Assembly (NCBI RefSeq): GCF_004348735.1
Contig: NZ_SMKT01000050.1
Coordinates: forward strand, 1 to 52,321
Reading direction: 5' to 3'
Source of the DNA: Actinomadura sp. KC06
GTDB taxonomy: Bacteria; Actinomycetota; Actinomycetes; Streptosporangiales; Streptosporangiaceae
DNA length: 52,321 bases
The first letter of the stretch is position 1, and every line of letters starts with the position of its first letter. This document shows positions 27,740 through 36,816 of this stretch, one piece after another. The notes beneath the pieces were generated by a model that did not search any database, was not told the origin of the DNA, and saw nothing but the letters and a program-made list of their open reading frames with translations. Made by a program: the position numbers and the translations under genes.

Positions 27740-28320
27740 GCACCCGCGACTGCGCCTACCGCAGCCCACCGCTGCAACCCGCCGCTGCAACCCCCGCCGC
27801 CGCAGCCTGCCGCTGCAACCCCCGCCGCCGCGACCGGCTGCCGTAACCGGCTGCCGCAACGCGCCCCCGCGACCCGCCGCCGCAGCCTGCCGCTGCAACC
27901 CCCGCCGCCGCAGCCTGCCGCCGCAACGCGCCGCCGCGACCGGCCGCCGCGACCGGCCGCCGTAACCGGCCGCCGCAGCCCGCCGTCGCAGCTGGCCGCC
28001 GGAACCCGCCGCCGTTGCAACCGGCCGCCGCGACCCGCCGCTGCAACAGCCCGCCGCGACCCGCCGCTGCAACCGGCCGCCGCTGCCCGGCGCCGCAACG
28101 GCGCTGCGACCGGCCGCTGCGACCGGCCGCTGCGACCGGCCGCTGCGACCGGCCGCTGCGACCGGCCGCTGCGACCGGCCGCTGCGACCGGCCGCTGTAG
28201 CCCGGCGGCGCTTGTTGCCCGGCGCTACTGCAACCGGCCGCCGTAGCCGGCCGCCGTAGCCCGTCGTCGCAGCGGCGCAGCAACCGGACGCACCTGCTAC
28301 TGCGCTGGCCTCAGCCATCT
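27740..28320. repeat. CCGCTGCAAC/CCGGCCGC-type repeat tract with an exact 13-bp x 7 core
   Basis: From about 27740 the sequence consists of degenerate 12-13-bp units (CCGCTGCAACCC, CCGCCGCGACCGG). Within it, 28107-28197 is seven exact copies of the 13-bp unit CGACCGGCCGCTG. The 13-bp period excludes a simple protein repeat. Translated frames through it on the minus strand join the mutY frame but are not credible. The remaining 28321-28550 shows no gene. Confidence 0.9.
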
Positions 28321-28550
28321 GCTTGCTGGCCTTGGCTGGCTAATGCGCTGGCCTCGGGCATCGCCGCAACCATGCGACTACCGAAACCGTTGCGATCGCG
28401 TCCGGAGGCTTGGTCGGGGGCGAAGACGCGAGTGAAGCGAGAAGCCGATCGTGTAGCGAGCCGTCAGGCGAGTCGGAGCGATGCCGGCGAGCGCGCCGTG
28501 TTTCTCGACGATGGAGGGCCCCAGGGCCCGAAGGAGGAGAGAAAAGCCAA

Positions 28551-29633
28551 TTACACGTATCGTTCGAGGATTGAGGATTCGGCCAGGCGGGAGAGGCCCT
28601 CGCGGACGCTGCGGGCTCGGGATTCGCCGACGCCGCCGACGGCCTGGAGGTCGTCGATGCTGGCCGCGAGGAGTTTCTGCAGGCCGCCGAAGTGTTCGAC
28701 GAGGCGTTCGACGACCATGCTCGGCAGCCTCGGGACCTTGGCGAGGAGGCGGAAGCCCTTCGGGCTGACGGGCAGGTCGAGGGCGTCCGGGCCGGCGAAG
28801 CCCATCACCTCGGCGACCGTGGACAGGTCGAGCAGTTCCGTCGCGGACAGCGTGTCGAGCGCGGAGAGGATGGCGTTGACGCCTCGGGCGCGGGTGTCGT
28901 CGGACGGGTAGTCGCGGACGATCAGCTCCCGGTCGACGTCGACGCCGGACACCAGCTCGTCGAGCTGCAACGACAGCAGGCGGCCGTCCGTGCCGAGTTC
29001 GACGACGTAGCCTTCGATCTCGTCGGCGATGCGGCGCACCATCTCCAGGCGCTGGACGACGGCGCTGACGTCCCGGACGGTGACGAGGTCCTCGATCTCG
29101 AGCGCCGACAGCGTGCCGGACACCTCGTCCAGCCGCAGTTTGTAGCGTTCGAGCGTGGCCAGGGCCTGGTTGGCCTTGGACAGGATCGCGGCGGAGTCTT
29201 CGAGGACGTAGCGGATGCCGTCGAGGTACAGCGCAATGATGTGCATCGACTGGCTGACCGAGATGACGGGGAAGCCGGTCTGGCGGGCGACGCGCTCGGC
29301 GGTGCGGTGGCGCGTCCCCGACTCCTCGGTGGGGATGGTCGAGTCGGGCACGAGGTGGACGGCGGCGCGGACGATGCGGCTGTGCGTGTCGTCGAGGACG
29401 ATCGCGCCGTCCATCTTCGCGAGCTCGCGCAGCCGGGTGGCGGAGAACTCGACGTCGAGTTCGAAGCCGCCCGAGCACAGATCCTGGACGGGTTTGTCCC
29501 AGCCGAGCACGATCAGGCCGCCGGTGTGGCCCCGCAGGATCCGCTCCAGTCCGTCGCGAATCTGGGTGCCCGGGGCCACCGCGGCCAATGTGGCGCGGCG
29601 GCGTTCGTCATGACCCTTGTCGTGTGATGGCAC
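28551..29633 (-). CDS. disA: DNA integrity scanning protein DisA, diadenylate cyclase
   Basis: Makes the second messenger c-di-AMP from two ATP and scans DNA for branched structures such as recombination intermediates. The 360-residue protein is full length. The N-terminal DAC domain (about 1-140) has the DGA motif at 75-77 and the RHR motif at 108-110, both at the positions known from B. subtilis DisA; a central helical linker follows, and the C-terminal helix-hairpin-helix domain ends with [19 protein letters not shown]. The GTG start at 29633 lies 113 bp behind the radA stop on the same strand, so radA-disA form the usual operon, although a TAAACT -10 candidate sits in the gap. Its product can act on the ydaO-type riboswitch at 12518-12712. 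Confidence 0.96.
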   Translation of the reverse strand: MPSHDKGHDERRRATLAAVAPGTQIRDGLERILRGHTGGLIVLGWDKPVQDLCSGGFELDVEFSATRLRELAKMDGAIVLDDTHSRIVRAAVHLVPDSTIPTEESGTRHRTAERVARQTGFPVISVSQSMHIIALYLDGIRYVLEDSAAILSKANQALATLERYKLRLDEVSGTLSALEIEDLVTVRDVSAVVQRLEMVRRIADEIEGYVVELGTDGRLLSLQLDELVSGVDVDRELIVRDYPSDDTRARGVNAILSALDTLSATELLDLSTVAEVMGFAGPDALDLPVSPKGFRLLAKVPRLPSMVVERLVEHFGGLQKLLAASIDDLQAVGGVGESRARSVREGLSRLAESSILERYV

Positions 29634-29746
29634 CTGACCCCCGGAGGTCGCTGGACGGCGTCAGTTTACCGAGGAGGGCCGCGCACTGGTTCCTCCCCAG
29701 GTCGCAACCGTGTGCTGCGCGGGGTAATACTCTGGCGGGACCCAGG

Positions 29747-31207
29747 TTACGGGGCCGTAAAGGCGACCTGGAGCGCCTGTTGCAGGCTGTCGACCTCCAT
29801 CACCTTCATGCCCTCGTAGCTCGTGAGCTGCGGGTCGGCGCGTTTGAGCGGCGATCCGTCGGCGAGTTCGAGGGATCCGCGCGGGACGACGGCGTGCTTG
29901 AATCCGAGCCGCGCCGCCTCGGCCAGCCGCCGCTGGACGCCCGGCACGACGCGGACCTCGCCGGCGAGCCCGACCTCGCCGAGCGCGATCAGGCTGCCCG
30001 ACAGCGACTGCTCGACGGTGGACCCGGCGACGGCGAGGGCGAGGGCCAGGTCGACGGACGTCTCGGTGAGCCGGACGCCGCCGACCGTCGACACGTACAC
30101 GTCCTGCTCGTGCATGGAGATCTTGCAGCGCTGCGCGAGGACGGCGAGGACCATCGCGACGCGGGAGGTGTCCAGCCCGGACGTGGCGCGCCGCGGCGCC
30201 GGGAGGTGCGACTTGGCGACCAGCGACTGCACCTCGGCGACGAGGGGGCGGCGGCCTTCGAGCGTCACGGTCACGCAGGTGCCGGGGACGGGCTCGTCCC
30301 GCCGGGTGAGGAACAGCCCGCTCGGGTCGGGCAGGCCGACGATGCCGAGTTCGGACAGGTCGAAGCAGCCCAGCTCGTCGGTCGGCCCGTAGCGGTTCTT
30401 CACGGCGCGGATCATGCGGAGCCGGGAGTGCCGGTCGCCCTCGAAGTACAGGACGACGTCGACGAGGTGCTCCAGCAGCCGCGGCCCCGCGATCGCACCC
30501 TCCTTGGTGACGTGGCCGACCAGCATGACGGTGATGCCGCGTTCCTTGGCCACCCGGATGAGGTTGGCGGCGACCTCCCGGATCTGCGTGACGCCGCCGG
30601 GCGCGCCGTCCGCCTCGGACGACCCGATCGTCTGGATGGAGTCGACCACGAGGAGGGACGGTTCCACGGCGTCGACGTGCCCGAGGATCGCGGACAGTTC
30701 CGTTTCGGCCGCCAGGTACAGGTCGTCGGTGATCGCTCCGACGCGGTCGGCGCGCAGCCGGACCTGTTCGGCGGACTCCTCGCCCGTCACATAGAGGACG
30801 CGCTGACCCTCCGCCTTGTCGCCCTCCGATCCGCGCGCCACTGGGACGTTGGTCTCGGACGGCGTGGACGCCAGCGCGGCGACCTCCAGCAGCAGCGTCG
30901 ACTTGCCGATGCCCGGCTCGCCGGCCAGCAGCAGGACGGCCCCGGGCACGATGCCGCCGCCGAGGACGCGGTCCAGTTCGTCCAGGCCGGTGGCTCTGGT
31001 CTGCGCGGACCGCACGTCCACCTGCCCGATCGGACGCGCCGGTGTGCTGACCGGCCCGGCGGACACGACCCGCGCCGGGGTCGCGGACGCCGCTTCGGTG
31101 ACCGTCCCCCAGGTCTGGCACTCGCCGCAGCGTCCGACCCACTTGGACGTCTGCCAGCCGCACTCCGAGCACCGGTAGGCCGCCTTGGCTGTCTTCGCCT
31201 TCGCCAT
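29747..31207 (-). CDS. radA: DNA repair protein RadA (RecA-like branch-migration helicase)
   Basis: ATP-dependent helicase acting on recombination intermediates with RecA. With the ATG at 31207 the protein has 486 residues: zinc finger with Cys13, Cys16, Cys27 and Cys30 (CSECGWQTSKWVGRCGEC), RecA-like ATPase core with Walker A GEPGIGKST (96-104), the RadA-specific KNRYG motif (KNRFG type), and the C-terminal Lon-like domain (ALALAVAGS, GEVGLAGEVR). An in-frame start at 31237 would add 10 residues, but TACGCT on the minus strand (31220-31215) ends 7 nt before the ATG, consistent with a leaderless start at 31207. It is operonic with disA. Confidence 0.95.
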   Translation of the reverse strand: MAKAKTAKAAYRCSECGWQTSKWVGRCGECQTWGTVTEAASATPARVVSAGPVSTPARPIGQVDVRSAQTRATGLDELDRVLGGGIVPGAVLLLAGEPGIGKSTLLLEVAALASTPSETNVPVARGSEGDKAEGQRVLYVTGEESAEQVRLRADRVGAITDDLYLAAETELSAILGHVDAVEPSLLVVDSIQTIGSSEADGAPGGVTQIREVAANLIRVAKERGITVMLVGHVTKEGAIAGPRLLEHLVDVVLYFEGDRHSRLRMIRAVKNRYGPTDELGCFDLSELGIVGLPDPSGLFLTRRDEPVPGTCVTVTLEGRRPLVAEVQSLVAKSHLPAPRRATSGLDTSRVAMVLAVLAQRCKISMHEQDVYVSTVGGVRLTETSVDLALALAVAGSTVEQSLSGSLIALGEVGLAGEVRVVPGVQRRLAEAARLGFKHAVVPRGSLELADGSPLKRADPQLTSYEGMKVMEVDSLQQALQVAFTAP

Positions 31208-31214
31208 GCGCCGA

Positions 31215-31220
31215 AGCGTA
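31215..31220 (-). promoter_or_regulatory. -10 element of radA
   Basis: Minus-strand TACGCT, 7 nt before the chosen radA ATG, without a Shine-Dalgarno in between. A 10-bp tandem repeat begins about 20 bp further upstream, where a -35 would lie. Confidence 0.45.
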
Positions 31221-31240
31221 GAGGTCTCCTCTGACACGCG

Positions 31241-31320
31241 GGCGCAGCCAGGCGCAGGCAGGCGCAGGCAGGCGCAGGCGGGCGCAGGCGGGCGCAGGCG
31301 GGCGCAGGCGGGCGCAGACC
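31241..31320. repeat. 10-bp x 8 tandem repeat directly upstream of the radA promoter
   Basis: Eight consecutive decamers: four or five exact GGCGCAGGCG units flanked by variants GGCGCAGCCA, GGCGCAGGCA (twice) and GGCGCAGACC. It fills most of the gap between the radA start and the end of the upstream hydrolase gene. Confidence 0.92.
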
Positions 31321-31342
31321 AACGTGGACCGGCGGGCGTGGG

Positions 31343-32494
31343 TCAGGCGGAGAGGTTCTTGCGGGCGCGGTCGATGAGGTCGCCCAGGTGATCGGCGACG
31401 ACGCTCGGACGCTCCATCATGACCATGTGCCCGGCGGACGGGACGATCTCCACCCGCGCGTCCGGCACACAGGAGGCGATCTTGAGGCTGTGCCCGGCGG
31501 GGGTGAGCAGGTCGTGTTCCGCGCCGATGACCAGGGTGTCGGCGCCAGCGAGGGACGCGCAGTCGCTGATCCCGTCGGTCGTGATCATCGAGTGGAGGAA
31601 GCCGGCGAAGGCGTCCATCCGGGTCTCGGCCATCATCTGCTCGGCGAACGCGACGGCGCCGGGACCGGCGTCGGGACCGAACGCGATCAGGTCCTCGACG
31701 AGCATGGCGGCGCGGCGGCCGAGGTGGCGGACCCTCTCGACGGCGCCCGACCCGGCGCCGAGGGCGCCGAGGGCGCGGGGCAGCATACGGTGGGTGGCGC
31801 GCGCGAGCAGCGCGGGTGCGCCGAGGGTGACCTCGCCGAGCCCGCCGGACGACGTGCACACCAGCCCGGTGGCGACGATCTTGCTGCCGATGAGGCCGGG
31901 GTTCTCGTCCGCGTACCGCATAACGGTCATCCCGCCCATCGAGTGCCCGACGAGGATGACCGGCGTCTCGGGCGGGACGGTCGCGTCGATGACGGCGCCG
32001 AGGTCGGCGGCGAGGCGGGAGACCGCGTAGCCCTCGCGGGCGCCGCCGTCGGAGCGGCCGTGGCCGCGGTGGTCCCAGAAGACGAGGCGGCCGAGCCCGC
32101 GCAGGGCCTTGCGCTGGAAGTGCCAGGAGTCCTGGGTGAGCGTCCAGCCGTGGGAGAACACGATGGCGAGGTCGGTGCGGTCGTCGCCGTCGATCTCGGC
32201 GTAGAGGCGCGTGCCGTCGTCGGCGCGGACGGGGACGGGACGTCCGCGCAGCGATCCGAACGGCTCCCCGGCGAACGGGTCGGGGCGCAGGTGCAGGCGG
32301 CGCAAGGCGCGGCGCTGGACGGTCAGCCCGGCGAGCCCGGCCCCGGCCCCGGCCGCGCCGAGCGCCGTGGCGGCGAGCGCCCCGCGCAGCGCCCGTCCCC
32401 GACGTGCGCCACCTCCGGGCGCCCGTCCCGGACGAGCCCGTCCCGGGGGTGGTGATCCAGCGGTGACGCGGCTCGGTTTGGCGGCACGGTCCAT
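31343..32494 (-). CDS. Alpha/beta-fold hydrolase with an N-terminal membrane segment
   Basis: A 383-residue protein with a basic Pro/Gly/Arg-rich N-terminus, a short hydrophobic stretch (about 37-60, Ala/Gly/Leu-rich) that may anchor it, and an alpha/beta hydrolase domain: FSHGWTLT (oxyanion region), FWDHRGHGRSD, nucleophile elbow GHSMGG with the catalytic Ser, an acid in VIGAEHDLLTP, and the catalytic His in SAGHMVMMERP. The substrate is not predictable; relatives include lipase/esterase-like proteins. The ATG at 32494 follows GGGAGGAA at 7-nt spacing, and TATACA on the minus strand near 32569 is a possible -10. It precedes radA but is separated by the 10-bp repeat. Confidence 0.88.
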   Translation of the reverse strand: MDRAAKPSRVTAGSPPPGRARPGRAPGGGARRGRALRGALAATALGAAGAGAGLAGLTVQRRALRRLHLRPDPFAGEPFGSLRGRPVPVRADDGTRLYAEIDGDDRTDLAIVFSHGWTLTQDSWHFQRKALRGLGRLVFWDHRGHGRSDGGAREGYAVSRLAADLGAVIDATVPPETPVILVGHSMGGMTVMRYADENPGLIGSKIVATGLVCTSSGGLGEVTLGAPALLARATHRMLPRALGALGAGSGAVERVRHLGRRAAMLVEDLIAFGPDAGPGAVAFAEQMMAETRMDAFAGFLHSMITTDGISDCASLAGADTLVIGAEHDLLTPAGHSLKIASCVPDARVEIVPSAGHMVMMERPSVVADHLGDLIDRARKNLSA

Positions 32495-32610
32495 GGCCGG
32501 TTCCTCCCGTTGCTCAAGGTCGCGGCACGCCGTCCGGGTGCCGCGAGCACCTCCGGACCATTGTTGTATACCGAGTCCAGTAAGCGCCATCCCGGGGGCA
32601 TGCCGGTGGC

Positions 32611-33309
32611 TCAGGGGCAGCGCCACCACAGGTTCACGGCGTAGTCCACCTCAAGCCCCGGGTGTTCGCGCAGGCAGGCGTCCGCCACGTCGGGCGGGAA
32701 CTCGATCCCCAGGACGGCGGCGAAATCGTCCCGGCTCTGGAACGACCACCGGATCGTCAGCGGCTCGCGGGCGAAGCCGTGCCGCGCCCAGAACCGCTCC
32801 ACGGCCTCCGGGTCGTACTTCGGCAGGCCGCGCCGGAACCAGCGGCCGAACGTCGACCGGGTCGCGTCGTTGTCGATGATGAAGATCGCGCCGCCGTGCC
32901 GGACGACGCGTCCCAGCTCGGCGAGGCCCGGCTCGCAGCCCGGCCCGAAGAAGTAGGCCCACCGGGCGTGGACGACGTCGACCGACGCGTCCGGAAGCGG
33001 CAGCGCCTGCGCCGCGCCGACCCGGACCGTGACGTTCGGCAGGCCCCGGGTCCGGCGCGCGGCCGCGGACGCGAGCGCCTTGTGCGGCTCGACGCCGATC
33101 ACGCGGTTCGCGTCCTCGGCGAAGAACGGCAGGTGGAAGCCGGTGCCGCAGCCGACGTCGAGGACGTCCGCCCCTTTCCACGGACGGATCGCGCGCATCG
33201 CATCGGCCAGGACGCCGTCAGGGTCGACGGCCCGGTTCTCCAGTTCGTAGACCTCTGGGGTGTTCCAGATGTTGGGGCTCGGCACGGCGCCCGGTGCGAT
33301 CTCGGCCAC
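32611..33309 (-). CDS. Class I SAM-dependent methyltransferase
   Basis: The 232-residue protein has a Rossmann-like methyltransferase core: [15 protein letters not shown] (motif I, SAM binding), [10 protein letters not shown] (motif II acidic), [20 protein letters not shown] (motifs post-II/III), then IFIIDND. The C-terminal 90 residues are family-specific (WWRCP ending). The methyl acceptor is unknown. The GTG at 33309 is preceded by TACCCT 8 nt upstream on the minus strand, again a near-leaderless arrangement. It is divergent from the TIM-barrel isomerase gene. Confidence 0.87.
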   Translation of the reverse strand: MAEIAPGAVPSPNIWNTPEVYELENRAVDPDGVLADAMRAIRPWKGADVLDVGCGTGFHLPFFAEDANRVIGVEPHKALASAAARRTRGLPNVTVRVGAAQALPLPDASVDVVHARWAYFFGPGCEPGLAELGRVVRHGGAIFIIDNDATRSTFGRWFRRGLPKYDPEAVERFWARHGFAREPLTIRWSFQSRDDFAAVLGIEFPPDVADACLREHPGLEVDYAVNLWWRCP

Positions 33310-33442
33310 GGGGACAGAGGGTAGCCACCGAAAGCAGGATCACGCGGGGCGAGGGTTTCATCACGGCCGGGGCCGCATAGGCTTTCCTTTGCGTACAGCA
33401 CCCATACGAAACTGCCGAGCGACCATTCCTGGCGAGGAAGCC

Positions 33443-34327
33443 TTGACCGCGCAGCACAACGGCGTCTCTTCACCGGCCCTCCGCGTCCCGGACGCGCCGA
33501 TCACGCTCTCCACCGCGTCGGTGTACCCGGAGAAGGTACCGAGCGCGTTCGAGATCGCCGCGCTGCTGGGCTACGACGGCATCGAGGTCATGGTCTCCAC
33601 GGACGCCTCGTCCCAGGACCTGAACGTCCTGCGCCGGCTGTCCGACTACCACCAGGTCCCGATCCGGTCGATCCACGCGCCGTGCCTGCTGCTCACCCAG
33701 CGGGTCTGGGGGCGCGAGCCTTGGGGCAAGCTGGTGCGTTCCAAGGAGGTCGCGGAGGAGCTCGGCGCGGAGGTCATCGTCGTCCACCCGCCGTTCCGCT
33801 GGCAGCGCGACTACGCCAAGGAGTTCGTCGAGGGCCTCGCCCGCATGCAGGACGAGACCGACGTGCTGTTCGCGGTGGAGAACATGTTCCCCCTCAAGGC
33901 GCGCGGCGCTGAGGCGGGCATGTACCTGCCCGACTGGAACCCCGTCGACCAGGACTACCCGCACGTCACCCTCGACCTGTCGCACACCGCCGTCTCCGGC
34001 TCCGACCCCCTCGACATGGCGGCGAGCCTCGGCGACCGGCTGCGGCACATCCACCTCGCCGACGGCGTGGGCATCACCAACAAGGACGAGCATCTCGTCC
34101 CCGGCCGCGGCAACCAGCCGTGCGGGACGATGCTGGAGAACCTCGCCGAGAGCGGCTTCGGCGGGCACATAGTCATGGAGATCAACACGCGCCGCGCGTC
34201 GAGCCGCGTCGAGCGGATGGAGGACCTCGCCGAGGCGCTGGCCTTCGCGCGTCTGCACCTCGCCGCCGCCGACCGCACCTGGGAGGTCACCCCGGCCGGT
34301 GAGGTCACCCGCCGGAGCGTCCGGTGA
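33443..34327 (+). CDS. Sugar phosphate isomerase/epimerase (xylose isomerase-like TIM barrel)
   Basis: The 294-residue AP-endonuclease-2-type TIM barrel shows GYDGIEVMV near the N-terminus, [47 protein letters not shown] and HIVMEINTR, with Glu/Asp/His residues at the barrel's metal positions. The true substrate is unknown; the family includes isomerases, epimerases and endonuclease IV-like proteins. The start is taken as TTG 33443, which follows GAGGAAG at good spacing; TAGGCT at 33378-33383 is a likely -10. Its stop overlaps the TetR gene start (GTGA), so the two are co-translated. Confidence 0.85.
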   Translation: MTAQHNGVSSPALRVPDAPITLSTASVYPEKVPSAFEIAALLGYDGIEVMVSTDASSQDLNVLRRLSDYHQVPIRSIHAPCLLLTQRVWGREPWGKLVRSKEVAEELGAEVIVVHPPFRWQRDYAKEFVEGLARMQDETDVLFAVENMFPLKARGAEAGMYLPDWNPVDQDYPHVTLDLSHTAVSGSDPLDMAASLGDRLRHIHLADGVGITNKDEHLVPGRGNQPCGTMLENLAESGFGGHIVMEINTRRASSRVERMEDLAEALAFARLHLAAADRTWEVTPAGEVTRRSVR

Positions 34328-34962
34328 CCCGGCCGGTGGACGAACCGGACGCGCGGCAGACGGGCAAGAAGCGCAGCGGGAGCGGCTCGTCGCGGGGGCC
34401 GGGGCGGCGGCCAGGCCCGACCGAGACCCGCGAGAGGATCCTCGCCGAGGCGCGCGACCTGTTCGCCGAGAAGGGCTACGACGGCACCTCGCTGCGCGCG
34501 ATCGCCCGCGCCGCCGGCGTCGATCCCGCGCTCGTCCACCATTTCTTCGGGACGAAGGAAGGCGTGTTCATCGAGGCGATGCGCTTCCCGGTGGACCCGG
34601 CCGTCATGCTGCCCCGCGTGCTGTCCTTTCCCAGGGACCGGTTCGGTGAGCTGATGGTCCGCACATTCCTGGACGTGTGGGGCGACGACGAGCGCAGGGC
34701 GCCGATCCTCGCCATGCTCCGCTCGGCGATGACGAACGAGCGCGCGGCGGCGCTGCTGCGCGAGTTCGTCACCACCGTCCTGTTCGGCCGCGCCTCGAAG
34801 TTCACCGAAGCTCCGGCGTTGCAGATCCAGGCCGCCGCGGGCCAGATGATCGGGCTGATGATCCTCCGCTACGTGGTGCGCGTGGAGCCGCTCGCGTCCG
34901 CCACCGAGGACGAGCTGATCGAGCTGGTGGCTCCCACCATCCAGCGCTACTTCGTCTCCTGA
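34324..34962 (+). CDS. TetR/AcrR-family transcriptional regulator
   Basis: A 212-residue repressor type. After a basic, disordered N-terminus (about 1-35) the TetR HTH spans about 38-85: [20 protein letters not shown], then [20 protein letters not shown] and FGTKEGVF. The C-terminal ligand/dimer domain matches the TetR_C type common in actinomycetes ([19 protein letters not shown]). The GTG overlaps the upstream stop. Directly downstream in the same direction is a two-gene ABC exporter whose promoter contains a palindrome between -35 and -10, so this protein is the obvious candidate controller. Confidence 0.92.
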   Translation: MTRPVDEPDARQTGKKRSGSGSSRGPGRRPGPTETRERILAEARDLFAEKGYDGTSLRAIARAAGVDPALVHHFFGTKEGVFIEAMRFPVDPAVMLPRVLSFPRDRFGELMVRTFLDVWGDDERRAPILAMLRSAMTNERAAALLREFVTTVLFGRASKFTEAPALQIQAAAGQMIGLMILRYVVRVEPLASATEDELIELVAPTIQRYFVS

Positions 34963-35021
34963 CCCTCCCGTCCGGGACGCTCCCGGAGCCAGGCTCCCTC
35001 CTTCCGTCATGCGGGAACCCC

Positions 35022-35050
35022 TTGACCGCATACGCATGCGAGCATAAATT
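35022..35050 (+). promoter_or_regulatory. Promoter of the ABC exporter with embedded palindrome
   Basis: TTGACC (35022-35027), 17-bp spacer, TAAATT (35045-35050), then 6 nt to the ATG at 35057: a near-consensus leaderless promoter. The spacer contains the perfect palindrome CGCATGCG (35033-35040), a likely operator core for the upstream TetR protein. Confidence 0.7.
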
Positions 35051-35056
35051 CAACAC

Positions 35057-35788
35057 ATGATGAGTTTTAGTCCGGCGGTGCGCGTCCAGGCCCTCCGGGT
35101 CGTGCGCGGCGGCCGCGAGGTCCTGCACGGGGTCACCTTCGACGTGCCGCGCGGCTCCGTCCTCGGACTGCTCGGCCCGAGCGGCTGCGGGAAGACCACG
35201 CTGATGAGGGCGCTCGTCGGCGTCCAGATCGTCAAGAGCGGCACGGTGACCGTCCTCGGGGAGCCCGCAGGGTCGCCCGGCCTGCGGCGCCGTGTCGGGT
35301 ACTCCACGCAGACGCCCGCCGTGTACGCCGACCTGACCGTCGCCGAGAACCTGCGCTACTTCGCGTCCGTCCTGCGGGCGCCACGCACCGACGCCGACCG
35401 CGTCACCGACGAGGTCGGCCTCGGCGACCATCGCGACCAGACCGCGCAGACGCTGTCCGGCGGGCAGCTCAGCCGCCTCAACCTCGCCGTCGCCCTGCTC
35501 GGCTCGCCCGACCTGCTCGTCCTGGACGAACCGACCGTCGGCCTCGACCCGGTGCTGCGCCAGGAGCTGTGGGAGCTGTTCCGCGGGCTGGCCGACCGGG
35601 GCGTCACCCTCATCGTGTCCAGCCACGTCATGGACGAGGCGGGACGCACCGACCGGCTGCTGCTCATGCGCGAGGGCAGGCTCCTCGCCGACGGCACGCC
35701 CGACGGGCTGCGCTCCCGCACCGGCACGCCCGACCTCGAAGAGGCGTTCCTCCAGCTGATCGCCGAGAAGGCAGGGAGCCCCGCATGA
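35057..35788 (+). CDS. ABC transporter ATP-binding protein
   Basis: The 243-residue ATPase energises the membrane subunit encoded next. Walker A is GPSGCGKTTLM, the Q-loop is near YSTQTPAVYADL, the signature is TLSGGQLSRLN (the usual LSGGQ), Walker B is LLVLDEPTVGLDP, and the H-loop is VSSHVMDEA. It belongs to the drug/daunorubicin-type exporter branch (ABC-2). The ATG at 35057 is 6 nt behind the -10 hexamer, so the mRNA is probably leaderless. The stop overlaps the permease ATG (ATGA). Confidence 0.94.
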   Translation: MMSFSPAVRVQALRVVRGGREVLHGVTFDVPRGSVLGLLGPSGCGKTTLMRALVGVQIVKSGTVTVLGEPAGSPGLRRRVGYSTQTPAVYADLTVAENLRYFASVLRAPRTDADRVTDEVGLGDHRDQTAQTLSGGQLSRLNLAVALLGSPDLLVLDEPTVGLDPVLRQELWELFRGLADRGVTLIVSSHVMDEAGRTDRLLLMREGRLLADGTPDGLRSRTGTPDLEEAFLQLIAEKAGSPA

Positions 35789-36519
35789 GCCTCGCCGTCA
35801 CGCTCGCCACGATGCGGCGCATCCTGGCGCAGCTCAAGCACGACCGCCGGACGCTCGCCCTGCTGATCGGCGTGCCCGCGCTCCTGATGGTCCTGCTGCG
35901 GTACGTGTTCGACCAGCCGGCGCTCTTCGACCGGATCGGGCCGATGCTGCTCGGCCTGTTCCCGTTCATCGTGATGTTCGTCGTCGCCAGCGTCGCCACC
36001 CTCCGCGAGCGGACGAGCGGCACCCTCGAACGGCTGATGACGATGCCGCTCGCCAAACTCGACCTGCTGATCGGCTACGCCCTCGCGTTCGGCGTCCTCA
36101 CGCTCGTTCAGGTCGGCGCCGTGCTCCTCATCTCGCTGACCTGGCTCGGCCTCGACCTCGACGGGACGCTCGGCTCGCTTGTCCTCGTCTCCCTGCTGGA
36201 CGCGCTGCTCGGCATGGCCCTCGGCCTGTTCGCGAGCGCGTTCGCGCGGACGGAGTTCCAGGCCGTCCAGTTCCTGCCCGCGTTCGTCCTGCCGCAGCTG
36301 CTGCTCTGCGGCCTCATCATCCCGCGCGACTCGATGGCGTCCTGGCTGGAGGCCATCTCGGACGTCCTGCCGCTCACCTACGCCGTCGAGGGCATGCAGG
36401 AGATCAGCGCCCATCCCGACGTCACCGGCACGCTCACCCTGGACATCGCCGTCATGGCCGCGTTCACCCTCACCGCCCTCCTCCTCGGTGCCGCAACCCT
36501 CCGCCGCCGCACTGTGTAG
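35785..36519 (+). CDS. ABC-2 type transporter permease
   Basis: The 244-residue polytopic protein has about six hydrophobic segments (for example LALLIGVPALLMVLL, FPFIVMFVVASVATL, ALAFGVLTLVQVGAVLLI, ALLGMALGLFASAF, LPQLLLCGLIIP, AFTLTALLLGAATL) and the conserved ERTSGTLERL and LPLTYAVEGMQ segments of ABC-2 permeases. The ATG at 35785 overlaps the ATPase stop and has a GGGAG site. Together the pair forms an exporter, probably of a drug-like or lipid substrate; the substrate cannot be told. A hairpin terminator follows 12 bp downstream. Confidence 0.93.
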   Translation: MSLAVTLATMRRILAQLKHDRRTLALLIGVPALLMVLLRYVFDQPALFDRIGPMLLGLFPFIVMFVVASVATLRERTSGTLERLMTMPLAKLDLLIGYALAFGVLTLVQVGAVLLISLTWLGLDLDGTLGSLVLVSLLDALLGMALGLFASAFARTEFQAVQFLPAFVLPQLLLCGLIIPRDSMASWLEAISDVLPLTYAVEGMQEISAHPDVTGTLTLDIAVMAAFTLTALLLGAATLRRRTV

Positions 36520-36531
36520 ACCCAGGGGGGC

Positions 36532-36551
36532 GACCCCCTGGAACCCCCGTC
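36532..36551 (+). terminator. Terminator of the TetR-ABC unit
   Basis: CCAGGGGG (36532-36539) pairs with CCCCCTGG (36544-36551) around GCGA, directly after the permease gene. The remaining 36552-36804 has no supported gene. Confidence 0.7.
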
Positions 36552-36804
36552 ACGAGCCGGTCGATCCTCACGCCACGCTGCGGGTCGCCGTGACCGTGCG
36601 GCTTGTGACGTGGCGCTGCGGTCGCCCGGCTCGGCGGGTCGTGCGACCTCCGGGCGCTGGGCGCCCTCCGGCCGCACAACCCGTGACCCCGGCTGAGGTC
36701 TTGTCAAGGCGGCGCGATCTGGCTCGTCCAAGAATTGGGGTTGGGGGTGGGTGCCTGAATTGGACACATGGGGTGAACTGGGTCTTCCTGCTTGATCAGG
36801 CTGG

Positions 36805-36810
36805 TAGCTT
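36805..36810 (+). promoter_or_regulatory. -10 element of the LCP gene
   Basis: TAGCTT ends exactly 6 nt before the ATG at 36817, with no Shine-Dalgarno. Confidence 0.5.
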
Positions 36811-36816
36811 CGGCGC

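Noticed and set aside
28107..28197. CRISPR array
   Set aside because: The 13-bp units are contiguous with no spacers, and no cas gene is present; the same holds for the 10-bp, 44-bp and 100-bp repeats.
26975..28318. N-terminal extension of mutY through repeat sequence
   Set aside because: The extension encodes only repeat-derived Ala/Gly/Arg sequence; MutY homologues start at the ATG at 26974.
29588..31234. Long plus-strand open frame over radA
   Set aside because: Antisense shadow of radA, whose zinc finger, Walker A and KNRYG motifs are on the minus strand.
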